In this document: in pieces, positions 49,801 through 62,100 of the stretch
How the letters are laid out: each line of letters begins with the position of its first letter
Numbering within the stretch: the first letter of the stretch is position 1
Source: Pratylenchus scribneri
Taxonomy: Eukaryota > Nematoda > Chromadorea > Rhabditida > Pratylenchidae
Reading direction: 5' to 3'
Length of the DNA stretch: 64,000 nucleotides
Assembly (NCBI GenBank): GCA_030063045.1
Contig: JAQSEB010000099.1
Coordinates: 62,001-126,000, forward strand
Translations under genes and position numbers: made by a program
The notes under the pieces: model-generated
Seen by the model: the letters and a program-made list of their open reading frames with translations, nothing else
Databases searched by the model: none
Told to the model about the DNA's origin: nothing

Positions 49801-51475
49801 AGTATGGCTATCTGTTTGACTAGGCGGGATGTCCAAATGTTGTCCGTCTCCTTCTTCAGGTTGATTTGGTGGACATTGTTCGGTGCTCTCAAAATGTTTT
49901 TCTTCTCCCGGTTGATTTGGTGGACATTGTTCGGTGCTCTCAAAATGTTTTTCTTCTCCCGGTTGATTTGGTGGACATTGTTCGGTGCCCTCAAAATGTT
50001 CTTCCTCCTGATGAGGTACATTCGGTGATTGTCCGGTAATTTCTCGCTCACTTTCCACAATAATATCTTTTGCTGAGCGAATTGACCATTTTTGATTGCT
50101 TTCATTTCCAACAGTAGAAGGGTAATTGAATGATTGCCTAATTTATCAAAATTGAATATTTTGTAAAAATATTGGAGGCTTACAGTGAAATGAAAGCCAA
50201 AAATTTTTTATTCCTATCCAAATGGGCAATATCGAAGTGGACATTTCCATGGATGGATGGATCAATGGTGGAAACAAATTTTGCAATTTTGGGACAATTT
50301 TGCAGGAAGCCAAAAGATTGGTACTTTAGCGAAATAGGCAGACGAATCTACGGAAAAAGTATTGGCCAATTTGCGCCAAATTCAATGGAACCTTGAGGCA
50401 AATGTCCCGGTCAAGTCCATCCAATTGCAGGGAAATTCCAAGATTTGTTTCCATTTCCGATTGTTGTTCATCATTTATTGGTTTAAATACTCCATCTTCC
50501 AATTCTTTGTACCACTTCCCAATTTGAGCACCGGCAAAATGCGGGACACTGCGTTCTTCCAATTGTTCTCCAAAAATCAACATTCGCCAGAGATTGCCTC
50601 CAAACTCCGCGCAAAATGCAAACCGTTCCATTTCCCCGCCGGTGATTTTATTTTGGAAAGATTAGTTCTACTCCTTTGCTTAAATATAAAAAAAATTAAA
50701 ATTAGAAATATGCGAATAAAGAATGTAAATATAATTGAGTGAATGAAATGGGGAAGAATACCCTTTTTAGGTAACCAAAACGGGGAAGAAGCTTTCTTAT
50801 AATAACCAAACCAATCTCCTTTAATAAAGCATTGACAATGAATAAGAAAAGCAGCATTAAATATTGATTGCTTTATTCGCAAGGAGCATATTAGGGGAAT
50901 GATGAATCATCCTTAATTCCTTATACCCACTTATTCCATCCAAAAGTGTCTTATAAAGAAAAGAATAGAAATTGATGGGCTGATACCTGCTGACCTCACA
51001 GTGAAAGAATAAAATGGAATAGAAATTGGTAAAATTGTTGAGCGAAATAAATAATGAATCTAATCTTTTGCTATCAAAAGAATTTAATATAAATCATTTG
51101 CTGATTGAAAGAAAATTTATAAGAAAAATTTGCTTTGGAAATAATTTTGATAGGATAATTAACTAATTGTAAAGTTTTTTCATTTATTCATTCATTAATC
51201 ATCAAATCATCATTTCATGAACAGAAGGAAAAGAAATAGCATCGTTTTGGTATTATGGATTATTGTTGTACGCAGATTTTGAATAAAGGAAGGGTAAGGT
51301 ACCATTTAAGTGAATATACCCTGAGGCATCTTCTGATTGATAATGATTGAAGGGCACTCTCTGCTACCGTATTTTCTACCTTCTTTCTAACCAACGAGTG
51401 AAGTGAGCCAATGTGTGCTCTAATGTAAGTGCATTGTTAAATTCTACTAATCTCCTTTTTTGGGAGAAGCAATGA
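46876..51475. repeat. Left arm of a large inverted duplication
   Basis: This segment, carrying KH gene A and its flanks, is homologous in reverse orientation to about 58185-62800. Examples of matching non-coding text are the block around 47075 (CTCACATGTCACGTCATATG) with 62555, and ATTGATTGCTTTATTCGCAA at about 50863 with its reverse complement near 58823. Coding parts are highly similar, non-coding parts moderately so. Confidence 0.85.
47141..50631 (-). CDS. Multi-KH-domain protein, copy A of the palindromic pair
   Basis: A predicted RNA-binding protein of about 1,000 residues in eight exons. ATG 50631 opens MERFAFCAEFGGNLWRMLIF. An acidic linker has three tandem copies of a 17-residue repeat (EEKHFESTEQCPPNQPG, 51-bp unit, about 49860-50010). 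Then the module shared with 44748-45391 (GEWYKIEYCHRNDEIF, LIGWCTLEEESKNV), a long Glu/Ser-rich region with a basic patch (FGRGRPKHDRLLTNLAKVDG), and KH domains. The clearest is VPKKYHSLIVGKNGNNLTRL with its GKNG loop (about 48050-47990). It is followed by KFLIGRNYCKIAELRTSFPG and KFLDQRGKLLLQLKEQHPEC, and preceded by a degenerate KH-like block (VPEYLIEVIRENERLNADWD). The last exon ends LQQFAGGSK at 47141 and differs strongly from copy B. The KH spacing recalls vigilin. The organism-level role is unknown. Confidence 0.75.
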
Positions 51476-51648
51476 TTGTACACAAGAAAATTTTTTAGAA
51501 ATTTCATTGATAATCACAATTCTGTGAAGGCGAATTCATATTAAACATTTTTAAGGCTTATTTATTGCAAAACATTTAATTAAAATTGACAATTTTTGAA
51601 TAAATTGATCATTCAAATTTATTCTCAAATTTATTATCATCTCCATCT
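50632..51648. other. Arm flank upstream of KH gene A
   Basis: Non-coding. It includes the presumed promoter of copy A and text shared in reverse with 58190-58960, such as ACCGTATTTTCTACCTTCTT and CATCTTCTGATTGATAATG near 51330-51395. A short hydrophobic ORF at 50577-50882 is a shadow. Confidence 0.5.
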
Positions 51649-52437
51649 TCAAAGATTGTGAATTTCCTTCATGATTTCCTTAGTAGCCGCCTCAATTCGC
51701 TTCAAATCCTTCATGGCCCTTGCTTCGGCCAATTTAACTTCTTCACGATATTCCCCACTTTTTGCGGCCGCATCCAGATAAACCTCCGCAAGTTGGCAAA
51801 ATTTCTCTAATTTCTTCGCCGATTCCTCAAATTCGGCAATTTTATTGGAAAATAGTCCTGTGGAATGAAATGGGATTAATAAATGAGGATTGAGGTAAAA
51901 CCAACCATTTTTGGCCAAAAACCAGGCGGTCGAGAAGAATCCATCCTTTTTAGCCTGAATTGCATCTTTCATGAATTTTTCGGCTTCATTCCAAGTGGTC
52001 TTGCATTTCTCAAACATCTCACGGTGCTAAAAAATGTTAGTTTTTGTTTATTTCTCCTTTTTCCCACCTCAACCAATTTTTGCAAAGTCCATGTCTTCAA
52101 TCCACTTTTCTCCTCTAAAATTATTTAAAATCAAATTATTCATTGCTTTCCAATGCCATTTCTGACCTTCAACTCTAAACGCCGCCGGGCCAAATCCGAA
52201 CTGGCGTTTGAAGCGGCCTTCACCTCCTCCATTAAGGTTTGCCAAGGACGAATTGAGCACATCTAAAATTTTATTTTCAATTTAATGTTTATCATAATTT
52301 TTACCCAAAATTTTGGCCATTCCGATTTCCACGTTCCCTTTCACTTCAGGCACATTCGATTCCTCACGCGGTTGAATGATGCCGCCTTCGGCAATGGCAA
52401 AAACGAAGATGGCAACGAACAAAATTTTGGAGAACAT
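51649..52437 (-). CDS. Secreted alpha-helical protein of unknown function
   Basis: Starts at 52437 with a signal peptide (MFSKILFVAIFVFAIAEG) followed by GIIQPREESNVPEVKG. Five exons continue with MCSIRPWQTLMEEVKAASNA, DLARRRLELK, GLKTWTLQKLVE, HREMFEKCKTTWNEAEKFM, FSTAWFLAKNG and, across a 45-bp intron, LFSNKIAEFEESAKKLEKFC. The end is KDLKRIEAATKEIMKEIHNL at 51649. The mature protein is about 200 residues, almost wholly amphipathic helix with two Cys in the second half and no membrane segment. I do not recognise a family; an excretory-secretory or effector role is possible. It has no counterpart in the right arm, so it was inserted into, or lost from, one side of the palindrome. Confidence 0.65.
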
Positions 52438-53518
52438 TGGAAAGATTGAATTGGAATTGGAAATTGGAATTGAAATCTGTAAATTGGAATTAATTTCAAC
52501 GAATGGATAGTAAAATATGAAATCATTTTATGTTAGGGAGGTGGAACAGAAAAACAAGTAAATCGAAATGACCAAATGGGACGGCTGAATGGCTCTTCTA
52601 ATTCCCACAGCAAAAATGAAATGATGAATAAGCCAAAAACCCAATCTCTGTACGCCATCATATATCCAAAGTCCATACAAATGTGATGATGATTAGCCAG
52701 TCTGGGAAAATTGTATAAAAAGGTAATAGAAAAATAGAAAAATTGTTGAATCATCGAAAATGCTTAAAATTAAGTCCAAAAGTTTAAAAATTCTTTACTT
52801 TATTGCCAACTTTTTTGTGATTTACAATTCGTCATTAATGTATCACCATATTCTTTATCTCTCTTCAATTAATAATTTTTCATTCCTTTAATTTATGCTC
52901 CTTTTGTGCAGCCATTTCAATCCAAATCCTCGAAATACTGTATTGCCAACTACTATTCGGTTCATCATTTCTTTTTGCTATCATGCCCTCGAGGCTCGAG
53001 CATAGTATTTGGAAAAATCTGCGCTCCGCTGTCTTTCTCTTTCTAGACTGCTTTCAATTTCAATATTATTAATTATTGAATAAATATTAAAGACATTCTC
53101 TTTATATTTTGCCCATTTTGAGGTGGTTTAATATTCAGAATTCGGTCTTAGTTAGGTGTATTGTATACTGTATCCACAATTTTGAATTTTTAATATTTGG
53201 CATTATTAAAATTGAAGAGAGAGTACATAGAGAGACAGAGAGAGATAAAATAAAAAAATTGAAGGTGAAGGTGAAGGAAAACTTGAACATTTTTCATTTC
53301 ATTCCATATTCCATTCCATTTCATTTTACATTCATTCATCCTTATGCTTTCATTTACAATTCCACTCAATGATTTTTCCGTAAAATTTTTGGAGAAATAT
53401 TTTCGCTTAATTTGCCCTTTTTAATTGGATCTATCCACTTCATTTATTAAAATAACAAAATTTTAAGAATAAAAGCGATTAAATTTATCTCATTTCCTTC
53501 GACCAAATAAAATAGAAA
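52438..53518. repeat. Intergenic with an inner inverted repeat, left copy
   Basis: The text at about 52930-53045 (CTCGAAATACTGTATTGCCA, CATGCCCTCGAGGCTCGAG, TAGACTGC) is the reverse complement, with changes, of about 57825-57930. A plus-strand TATAAAAAGG near 52715 and a GA-rich stretch at 53215-53285 lie upstream of the histone gene. No ORF called. Confidence 0.6.
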
Positions 53519-54089
<571 letters not shown>

Positions 54090-54357
54090 AGAAATGAGGA
54101 TAAAAGAAGAGAAAGATGATTGATTAACTAAAAATGAGATGAAAACCAATTATATATTTTTCTTGCGATATTAATTTCTCGGTTTCGGTTATCCAAAAAT
54201 TTTAAATCATCCATTTTATTTTTGAGCTTGAAGCATGATAAAGAATTTGGTCTATTTTTTAATTTAATATTAAATTTGTTTGACAACAATGTCAATATTT
54301 TACATAAATTTGGAGAATTTTACAAAAATTAATTAATTAAATAGTCTAAAATAAGCA

Positions 54358-55323
54358 ATGGCTGCTGCTGAAACACAAAAAGCAATCAAAGCATTGGAAC
54401 AGGATTATGAACGGCAAAAGGAAGCATTCGAAAAGTGGAAAGGTTCTTCAATTCTCATCAATTTTTAATAAAAATAATTTAAATAAATTTCAGTTGAGCA
54501 TGCCAGTTTGGCCCAGCATGATTCGTACGCAAAATATGTGGAACAATTCCAAACATGGGAAAAAACGGTCATCGAAAAGCTGAGAGATATGCGCGCATCA
54601 ATTGCCCGACAACCGATCGCACCCGTTCCGGAGTTGCCCACCGTCGATTTGGATACCCAAATTGAAAAGTAATTCTAAAGAGAATATTAAAATTATCATT
54701 TTTAGTGTCCTCGAGACCATCGATGCGCCCCAATTTATTTTGGCATTCATGACAATGGCACAAAAGGACCCTACATTTTTGAAGAAGGCATTTGAGGTTA
54801 TTTTAATAATTTTTGACATACATAAATATTTAATTTATTAAGGTTGTAATGGAAGAATGCCGGGGGACTGGCTTTTCGAATCCAATTTTACCACAACCGA
54901 CTGCAATTCAAACAAGGTTATTTTGTTTGTTTACCTCAATTTCATTAACTTAAATTAATTTAAGTTCAACCCCATCCTTTGGAGGATATCACAAATTGGC
55001 CGCGGCCTCTGCTGGTCTCAGCCCAGCGAACACTTCCGGGTCATCTTCCAGCATTTATGTCCCCGTCCAACAACCGCAACAATATGTTCCCGGTTCATCA
55101 CTGCTTTCCACCAATCAATATTCGGGACCATCGACGACCGGATTTAAAATGGCACCGTATGGAACACTCCCAGAAGGTATTTTTGTAAAATTTATTATAA
55201 TTAATATTTTTAGGATGGACTGTGGATCCGGCTATTCGAAAACAACCACCAAAGACGGCATCCCCTGCACGTGAATATCGGTCTCCATTCAATTTGCCAT
55301 TTAAAGATTTCAGTCAAATGTAA
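54358..55323 (+). CDS. Unrecognised protein with helical N-terminus and Pro/Ser-rich tail
   Basis: Starts at ATG 54358 (MAAAETQKAIKALEQDYERQ, KEAFEKWK). It continues VEHASLAQHDSYAKYVEQF, QTWEKTVIEKLRDMRASIA and VLETIDAPQFILAFMTMAQK, then a Ser/Pro/Gln/Gly-rich, probably disordered region (IYVPVQQPQQYVPGSSLLST) and EGWTVDPAIRKQPPK, ending NLPFKDFSQM. About 235 residues over six or seven exons with consistent phase. The W-containing helical repeats (QDYERQ..FEKWK and Y..YVEQFQTWEK) look like a duplicated helix pair. I do not recognise the family. It lies 270 bp after the H2A gene and 160 bp before ufd-1, all on the same strand. Confidence 0.65.
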
Positions 55324-55480
55324 TTAAAATGTAGTGGAATGAATATTTTCAACAATATTTTTTATTGAATAAAATTTTATTCATTTAATTCAATTTTTCA
55401 CATTTTATGATTTATTTTATTCATTATTTATTTTTATTACCTTAATTCCATTTTTAAATAATTTTTATAGAAATTGAGAA

Positions 55481-57197
55481 ATGTTTAATTTTGCGCAATT
55501 TCTGAACAATCCGGAAGTCAATTTTTCGGTTCAATTGCGTTGCTTTTCGGCACCGTTTTTCCAAAAATATGATCGAGTGAAAGTAAATGAGCTCAACTAT
55601 GGTGGAAAGGTTGATTTTTTGACTAATAAATTAATTCATAAAATCATTCAATTATCAGATTCTGCTTCCACAATCTTGTCTGGACACACTGATTCGCCGT
55701 AACATTAAATATCCAATGCTCTTCAAATTAACCAACCTGGATCCGCAATTTCAAAAGTCAACCCATGCCGGTGTGCTCGAATTTTTGGCGGAAGAAGGCA
55801 GATGTTATTTGCCAAATTGGGTAATTATTTTCATTAAAATGTGCAAATAAATCATCGATTTAAGATTATGAATCAAATGCATTTGGTTGAAGGCGGTCTC
55901 ATCTCTGTTGAATACAAGTATTTTTTTTAAAAATTATTTAAAAATTGGATTTTATAGATCATTGCCGGCGGCTACATATGCAAAATTCAAGCCAATGTCC
56001 ACTGACTTCTACAATGTTACAAATCCAAAGGCTATGCTCGAGGTATGCTTTTTGTTTTAATTTTACGAAATTTTTTAATTATATTTAAAAATTATTGAAA
56101 GATTTTAATTTCCTATCACAATATTATTATAAATTAACTTATTATTAAAAAATTTCGCAGGTTGAATTGCGTAAATTTGCCTGCCTGACCAAATCGGATG
56201 TGATCGCAGTTCAGGTTCGATCCGTATAATTCAATTTAAATATTTAACCATTTATTTAGTACAATGAGCAAATTTTCGAATTTCGTGTGATGGAATTGAA
56301 ACCACAAAATGCTGTGACCATCATTGAATGCGACATAAACATTGAATTTGATGCGGCCGAAGGATATGTGGAACCAAAAGCACAAATTGGTGAGAGAGGA
56401 GTACTGACCGGCGGTGGCTATACGAAAATGGATTCAACGGCAGAGGTTTTTCACAAAATTTAAATGAAAAAATTTATTTATTTTGCAGAAAGAAGCAGCG
56501 AATGAAGAGGAAAATGCCGCCAATGTTGGTTGGAAACCATTCACAGGTTCCGGTTATCGTTTGGATGGAAAGAAAGCACGAAATGGTGGATCGTCTTCGG
56601 AACAACCGAAAATGGGCAACGAACGAAAGGTTTGTTTTATTAATAAATCATTTTAATGGGATGGGCTAAAAATCAGTAAAAAATCGGAAATATTTAAAAT
56701 GGCGAAAATATTTTAGCGGTTTAATGGTTTGCCCTAGACCCGCCAAAACCTTATACCCAATTGATAGATTTCATCAAAATACAGCGATTAGTATATAATT
56801 TGTCATATCTTGATCAAAAATCAAAGGTATTAAACCGGTAACCGTTCAAACCATTTTGTGATTTTTGGTTCAAAACAAAGTTAAAATTGGTAAAAAAGCC
56901 AAAATATTAATCAAACCGCTGAACCGTTAATCTTTTCGCCATTTGAATTTGAATAAATAATAATCTAATATACAAATTTTCCAATTTGTTTAGGTTAATT
57001 CTGAATCAAACAAAGAGCCGAGTCAACAGCGGGCAACCCAAATTTTGGTCGATGAAAATTATGAACCGGGCCAATTGACATTTGTGCGAACCGAATATAA
57101 GAATAAGGCAGTGTTGGACAAACAGGCACGGGAACGTGAAAATAACAAAAGCAATGGACTGGACCCATTCAGTGGAACGGGAAGAACCCTTAAATAA
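55481..57197 (+). CDS. ufd-1: UFD1, ubiquitin-binding adaptor of p97/CDC-48
   Basis: With NPL4 it recruits the p97/CDC-48 ATPase to polyubiquitinated substrates (ER-associated and nuclear degradation). ATG 55481 opens [27 protein letters not shown]. Then [105 protein letters not shown] and [18 protein letters not shown]. This is the complete double-psi-barrel domain. The C-terminus keeps the p97/NPL4-binding style blocks ([42 protein letters not shown]). Stop at 57195. The intron at about 56631-56992 is enlarged by AT-rich repeated text. A fragment of this gene is repeated at 63349. Confidence 0.95.
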
Positions 57198-57589
57198 TGA
57201 ATGTGAATGGGTGGATATTGGACACTATTCTATGAATGTTTTTTGCTTTGTTTATGCTTGCTTCTATGAATATTGTTTATCATATAAATAAATAAATCTG
57301 TAATTATCTTTTTAATACACCGACAATATTTTCCCCAAATTTGTCAAAGAATTTAAGAAGAAAAAATGTAATTTTTGTAAAGTGCCGAATGTATAATTCT
57401 AAATTTAATCAGGAAAGATTGGAAATATTTAGTTTCAAATATGAAAATGGTTAGCTCCCCTATATTCTCGTTAGTAACTCATCATTTTAAGAATAAAAAA
57501 TTGTATCATTGAATAGAACATTTTTCCGCTCTATGAAAGCAGTTCCTTCCTTTGATAAAAATTAAAAATCATAGGGATTAATACACTCA
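57198..57589. other. ufd-1 3' flank
   Basis: About 390 AT-rich bases with AATAAATAAAT near 57286 as a likely poly(A) signal. No ORF. Confidence 0.4.
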
Positions 57590-57705
57590 TAGAAGTTAGA
57601 TTGCGATTATAATTGTAAAGCTTAGATTGTAATTGCGATTGTAAAAGTTAGATTGTAATTGTAATTGCAAAAGTTGGATTGTAACTGTAAAAGTTGGATT
57701 ATATT
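57590..57705. repeat. Small inner satellite patch
   Basis: Short array of GATTGTAATTGTAA variants (also GATTGCGATTATAATTG and AAGTTGGATTGTAACTG), the same family as the arrays at 45640-46875 and 62810-63290, in the orientation of the latter. Confidence 0.85.
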
Positions 57706-59130
57706 AATTTTTTAATTGTGCTTCTCCCAAAAAGGAATGGTATTGAACAATGCCTTTGTTAGAGAGTACGTTGAAGGCTCATTCGCTGATTTAAAAGAAG
57801 GGAGAAATTACGGTAGCAGCAGAGAGCAAGCGCAGTCTACAAAGAATAAAGAAAGGCCCGATTATATCAAATATGCCCGAGGGCACATCAGCAAAATAAT
57901 GAAACAGTTCGCAATACAGTATTTCTAGGGTTTGTAATGAAATGGTGGCACAAAAGGAGAAATGAATTGAATGAATAAATTTTTTAAAATTATTATTTAT
58001 AAATGATAAAGAATATGATGATATATTATGAAATGCGAATTGATATTAATATTAAATTAATCTTAATTTTAATTCCGCCTGTTTCTAGAATAAATCTGCC
58101 TGTTTGTCTAAATTTTTATTTTCTGTCTTTGACTATCCAAGAATAAATCCGCCTGTTTAACCTTAAATTCATTGCTTCTCCCAAGAAAGGAACAGCAATG
58201 CCTTTTTAAAGTAAATTCAATGGACAATGAATGGCTCATTTCACTCGTTGATTAAAAAGAAAGGAGAAAATACGGTAGCAGAGAGTGTCCTTCATCATTC
58301 TCAATCAGAAATTGCCCTAAGATATATTCATTTAAATGGTCCCTTTCCCTTCCTTTATTCTTGTGTACAGTACAGGAGTACAGGATAACCGATAAGTACC
58401 AAAATATCGATGCACATATTATACATATTTCCTTTTCTTCTGATCATGATTTGATGATTAATGACTGAATAAATGATAATTCTTTACAATTAGTTAACAA
58501 TTTATTATCAAAATATACTAATCCCCAAACCGGTTCTTCTTAAATTTTCTTCCAATCAGCAAATGCGAAAACTAAATAATGAAAGGTCAAATAAATAGAG
58601 AGTTTTAATCCTTTTCGAGAACAAAGATTGCAGCATTATTTATTTCGCACAACAATTTTACCATTTTCCATTCTCCATTTTGTTCTTTCATTTCAGTGTC
58701 AAAAAGTGTCAGTCCATCCATTTTCATTTTCCATTCTTTTCTTTATAAGACACTTTTGAATGGAATAAGTGGGTATAAAGAATGAATTAAGGATGATTCA
58801 TCATTCCCCTAATATGCTCCTTGCGAATAAAGCAATCAATATTTAATGCTGTTTTTCTTATTCATTGGCAATGCTTTATTAAAGGAGATTGGTTTGGTTA
58901 TTATAAGAAAAGCTTCTTCCCTGTTTTTGGTTAATTAAAAATAAAAAAAGGCACCTAAAAGGGATTGGTTTGGCTATAAGAAAGCTTTTCCCCATTTTGG
59001 TTAACTAAAAATGGCATCCCCATTTACCACAATTTTATTTTCTTAATTCAAATCTATTCCAATTTTTTAAATTTTAAGAAATAAAGGAGTAAGAAATCAA
59101 TCCTTAAAACTAAAAACCGCCGGCGGGGAT
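57706..59130. repeat. Inner part of the right arm, non-coding
   Basis: It contains two copies of a segment beginning GCTTCTCCCAA (about 57720 and 58188) with GGAGAAA-TACGGTAGCA motifs, both reverse relatives of 51370-51475. Around 57825-57930 lies the right copy of the inner inverted repeat. Words like AATTCCGCCTGTTT at 58073-58160 link to the 82-bp repeat family. From about 58740 onward it mirrors the upstream flank of KH gene A. A 70-codon ORF at 57716-57928 is repeat-derived. Confidence 0.65.
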
Positions 59131-62100
59131 ATGGAACGATTTGCATTTTGCACGGAATTTGGAGGCAATCTATGGCGAATGTTGATTTTTGGAGAACAAC
59201 TGGAAGAGAGAATTGTCCCACATTTTGCCGGTGCTCAAATTAGGAAATGGTTTAAAGAATTGGAAGGTGGAATATTTAAACCAATCGACGATGAACAACA
59301 ATCGGAAATGGAAAAGAACCTTGCAATTTTGGGAATTTCTCTGCAATTGGATGGACTTGACCGGGACATTTGCCTCAAGGTTCCATCGAAATATGGTACA
59401 AAATTGGCCAATTCTTTTTTTCGTAGATTCGTTTGCCAGTTTCGATAAAATTCCAATCTTTTGGCTTCCTGCGAAATTGTCCTAAAATTACTAAATTTGT
59501 TTCCACCATTGATCCATCCATCCATGGAAATGTCCACTTCGATATTGGCCATTTGGATCAGACCAAAAAATTTTTGGCTTTCATTTCACTGTAAGTCTCC
59601 AATATTAATAAAAATATTCAATTTTGATAAATTAGGCAATCATTTAATTGCCCTTCTACTGTTGGAAATGAAAGCAATCAAAAATGGTCAATCCGATCAC
59701 CAAAAGATATTGTTGTGGAATCTGAGCGAGGAATTACCGGACAATCACCGGATCAACCTGAACAAGAAAAACATTTTGAGGGCATCGAACAATGTCCACC
59801 AGATCAAACTGAAGATGGGGAGGATCATTTTGTAATCCCGCCTAGTCAAACAGATGGCATAACTAATGGCACTTCGCCTATGTCGGAAGGCTTAAACTAT
59901 GTCAGCCCAATAGGGTGTCAGCCTAATGCCCCAGCATTTGTCTATATTTTTGTTTGTTGGAAATTGGAAAATGATTCCACTACTTTTGTCGGATTCAATG
60001 GTGGAGTCAATCTAATTAAATGTGCAAAAAATCAACTCAACTTTGATACTAAACTGGGTGAATGGTACAAGATTGAGTACTGTCACCGGAATGATCAAAT
60101 ATTCATTCTGAATATTCAACCTACTTTGGATGAAGAGAAATTGTTCAAAACGAGGGTGGACATTGGAATTGTCCAGGTTTTGTTTTTTCATTGAAATTTT
60201 GGCTAAATTCCTTTCAATTAAGTTCGAAATTTTTATTCGAAAAACTCCGAATGGCTTCGAGACTTTTGAAGGCGGAGTCAAAGTTATCGGAATTGGAATG
60301 CCAGCTGAATTGCAAGACAAATCGGCTTTAATTGGCTGGTGCACTTTGGAAGAAGAATCCAAAAATGTGTTGATGTTCTGTGAGGAAAGTCATCAAAAGA
60401 CTAGTCAAAGTCAAGCTCAAGTTTGTTCATTTAACCTCATTCTACCCAAAATAAACATTCAGAACAATTCGGAAATGGTTTCAACCAATGGCAGTTCGAA
60501 AAATTCCATCGAAGGAGAAGCTGCCTCTGTCTTTCCAATTCAGAATAATTCGAAAATTGTTTTGGCCAATGCCAAGTTTTCCATCAAAGAAGGAGGTTTT
60601 GGCAGAGGTAGACCGAGACATGATCGGTTATTGACCAATTTGGCGAAGGTTGATGGGAAATACAATGATTTGGCCACATTAGAAGACCATTCAATGGCCA
60701 ATGTGAAGGGAATTTATGAAGACAAGTCCGAAATGGAAAATATGGCGAAAGTGAAGATAGCCGAAACAGAAGAAATAAACAAAAAAAAGGAATTGCCTGA
60801 ACCAATTGAAATTGCATTCCCGGAACATTTGATTGATTTTATTATGAAGGAGGAAGGGTCAATTGCCAAAGGGGTCTTTGAGTGCGAACTTGAAAAGTCT
60901 ACGGTATTTGTGAACGGAATCCAAATTTTGGGCAGCAGTAAAGAAACAATGATGAAATGTGCCAAATACATAAAAACAATTCGGGACCTTCTGATTAAAG
61001 GAAATCATAAGAAAATGGAAGAAAAAGCCACAAATTTGGAGGAGAACATCGAGAAGAAGGATCCAAATAAGGAAGGACAAAAACCCATACTTGACAAACT
61101 TCTTGACGAATTTCATTCCGAACATCGGGAAGGTGATTGGCTAGATATGATTGTGGCACAAGAAGATCAACAAAGGACCAATTTAGTGAAGGAATTAATG
61201 GAGAGAACGGCACCAAGTTCCGTTGAAGCCATAATTTGTGAGAAAGAAGCAATTAAATTTGAAGAGAGAATAATATCAATTGATGAAGAGAGAATGGCAC
61301 TAAATGAGCAAGGGAGAATGCCACCAATAGATGAAGAAGCTATGGAATGCGATGTGGAAATTCCTAAACTAATTACACAGCAAATTACTTTGCAACAAAA
61401 AATAAAAGCAAGGCCTCCTCCTTTGGAATTTGGATGCAAGTATTTCCGGCGACCCAATGATAAAGTTGGCTTTTAAAATATTTATTTATTTAAAATAATT
61501 TTATTTAATAGGGATCATCCCCAAATGTTTCGGCTTCTTCTTCATTTTCATCATCCAAATTTTCACCACCTACAAAGTTGGTTCACGTGCCGAAAAACTA
61601 CCATTCTCTTGTTATTGGAAAGAATGGAAACAATTTGAATCGATTGAAAAACGATTTCAATGTTCAAATTGAAATTCCGGCTAAACTTTTGCCAGAAGAG
61701 AATGTAAACTTTAGTAATTTTTAAAAGAAAAATCTATTCTTTTAAGATTACAATTTCCGGTAATAATCCAATTCAATTGGATGCTTGCAAAAAAGATATA
61801 TTGGACATGATTGAAAGAGTGAAAATGGAAGAAATGCCGGGAGTGAAGGATTATGTCATCATCCCAGTGAATGATCAAAAGCATGAGGCTGTCCATTATG
61901 TCAAATTTTTGATTGGGAGGAATTATTGCAAAATTACCGAATTACGAGCATCTTTTCTGGGCACATACATTGAAGTGCCCTATCCGGAACGAGGCGAAGA
62001 ACCTATCATCCGAATTGCTGGCTTAAAAAGAGATGTTGAGGAAATAAAAAAGCATTTTGATGACCAAATTGAAATATTCAGGGTTTGAAAAATTGGGTGA

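Noticed and set aside
53109..53372. 87-codon ORF upstream of H2A
   Set aside because: Composition follows a GA-rich then ATTCC-rich low-complexity stretch; no splice link to the histone.
57716..57928. 70-codon ORF in the right arm
   Set aside because: Lies wholly in repeated non-coding text, and its left-arm counterpart is not open.
59715..59835. Separate gene starting at 59715 (MESERGITGQSP)
   Set aside because: Phase-correct splicing joins it to upstream exons at 59131-59591, and the same exon order exists in the left arm.
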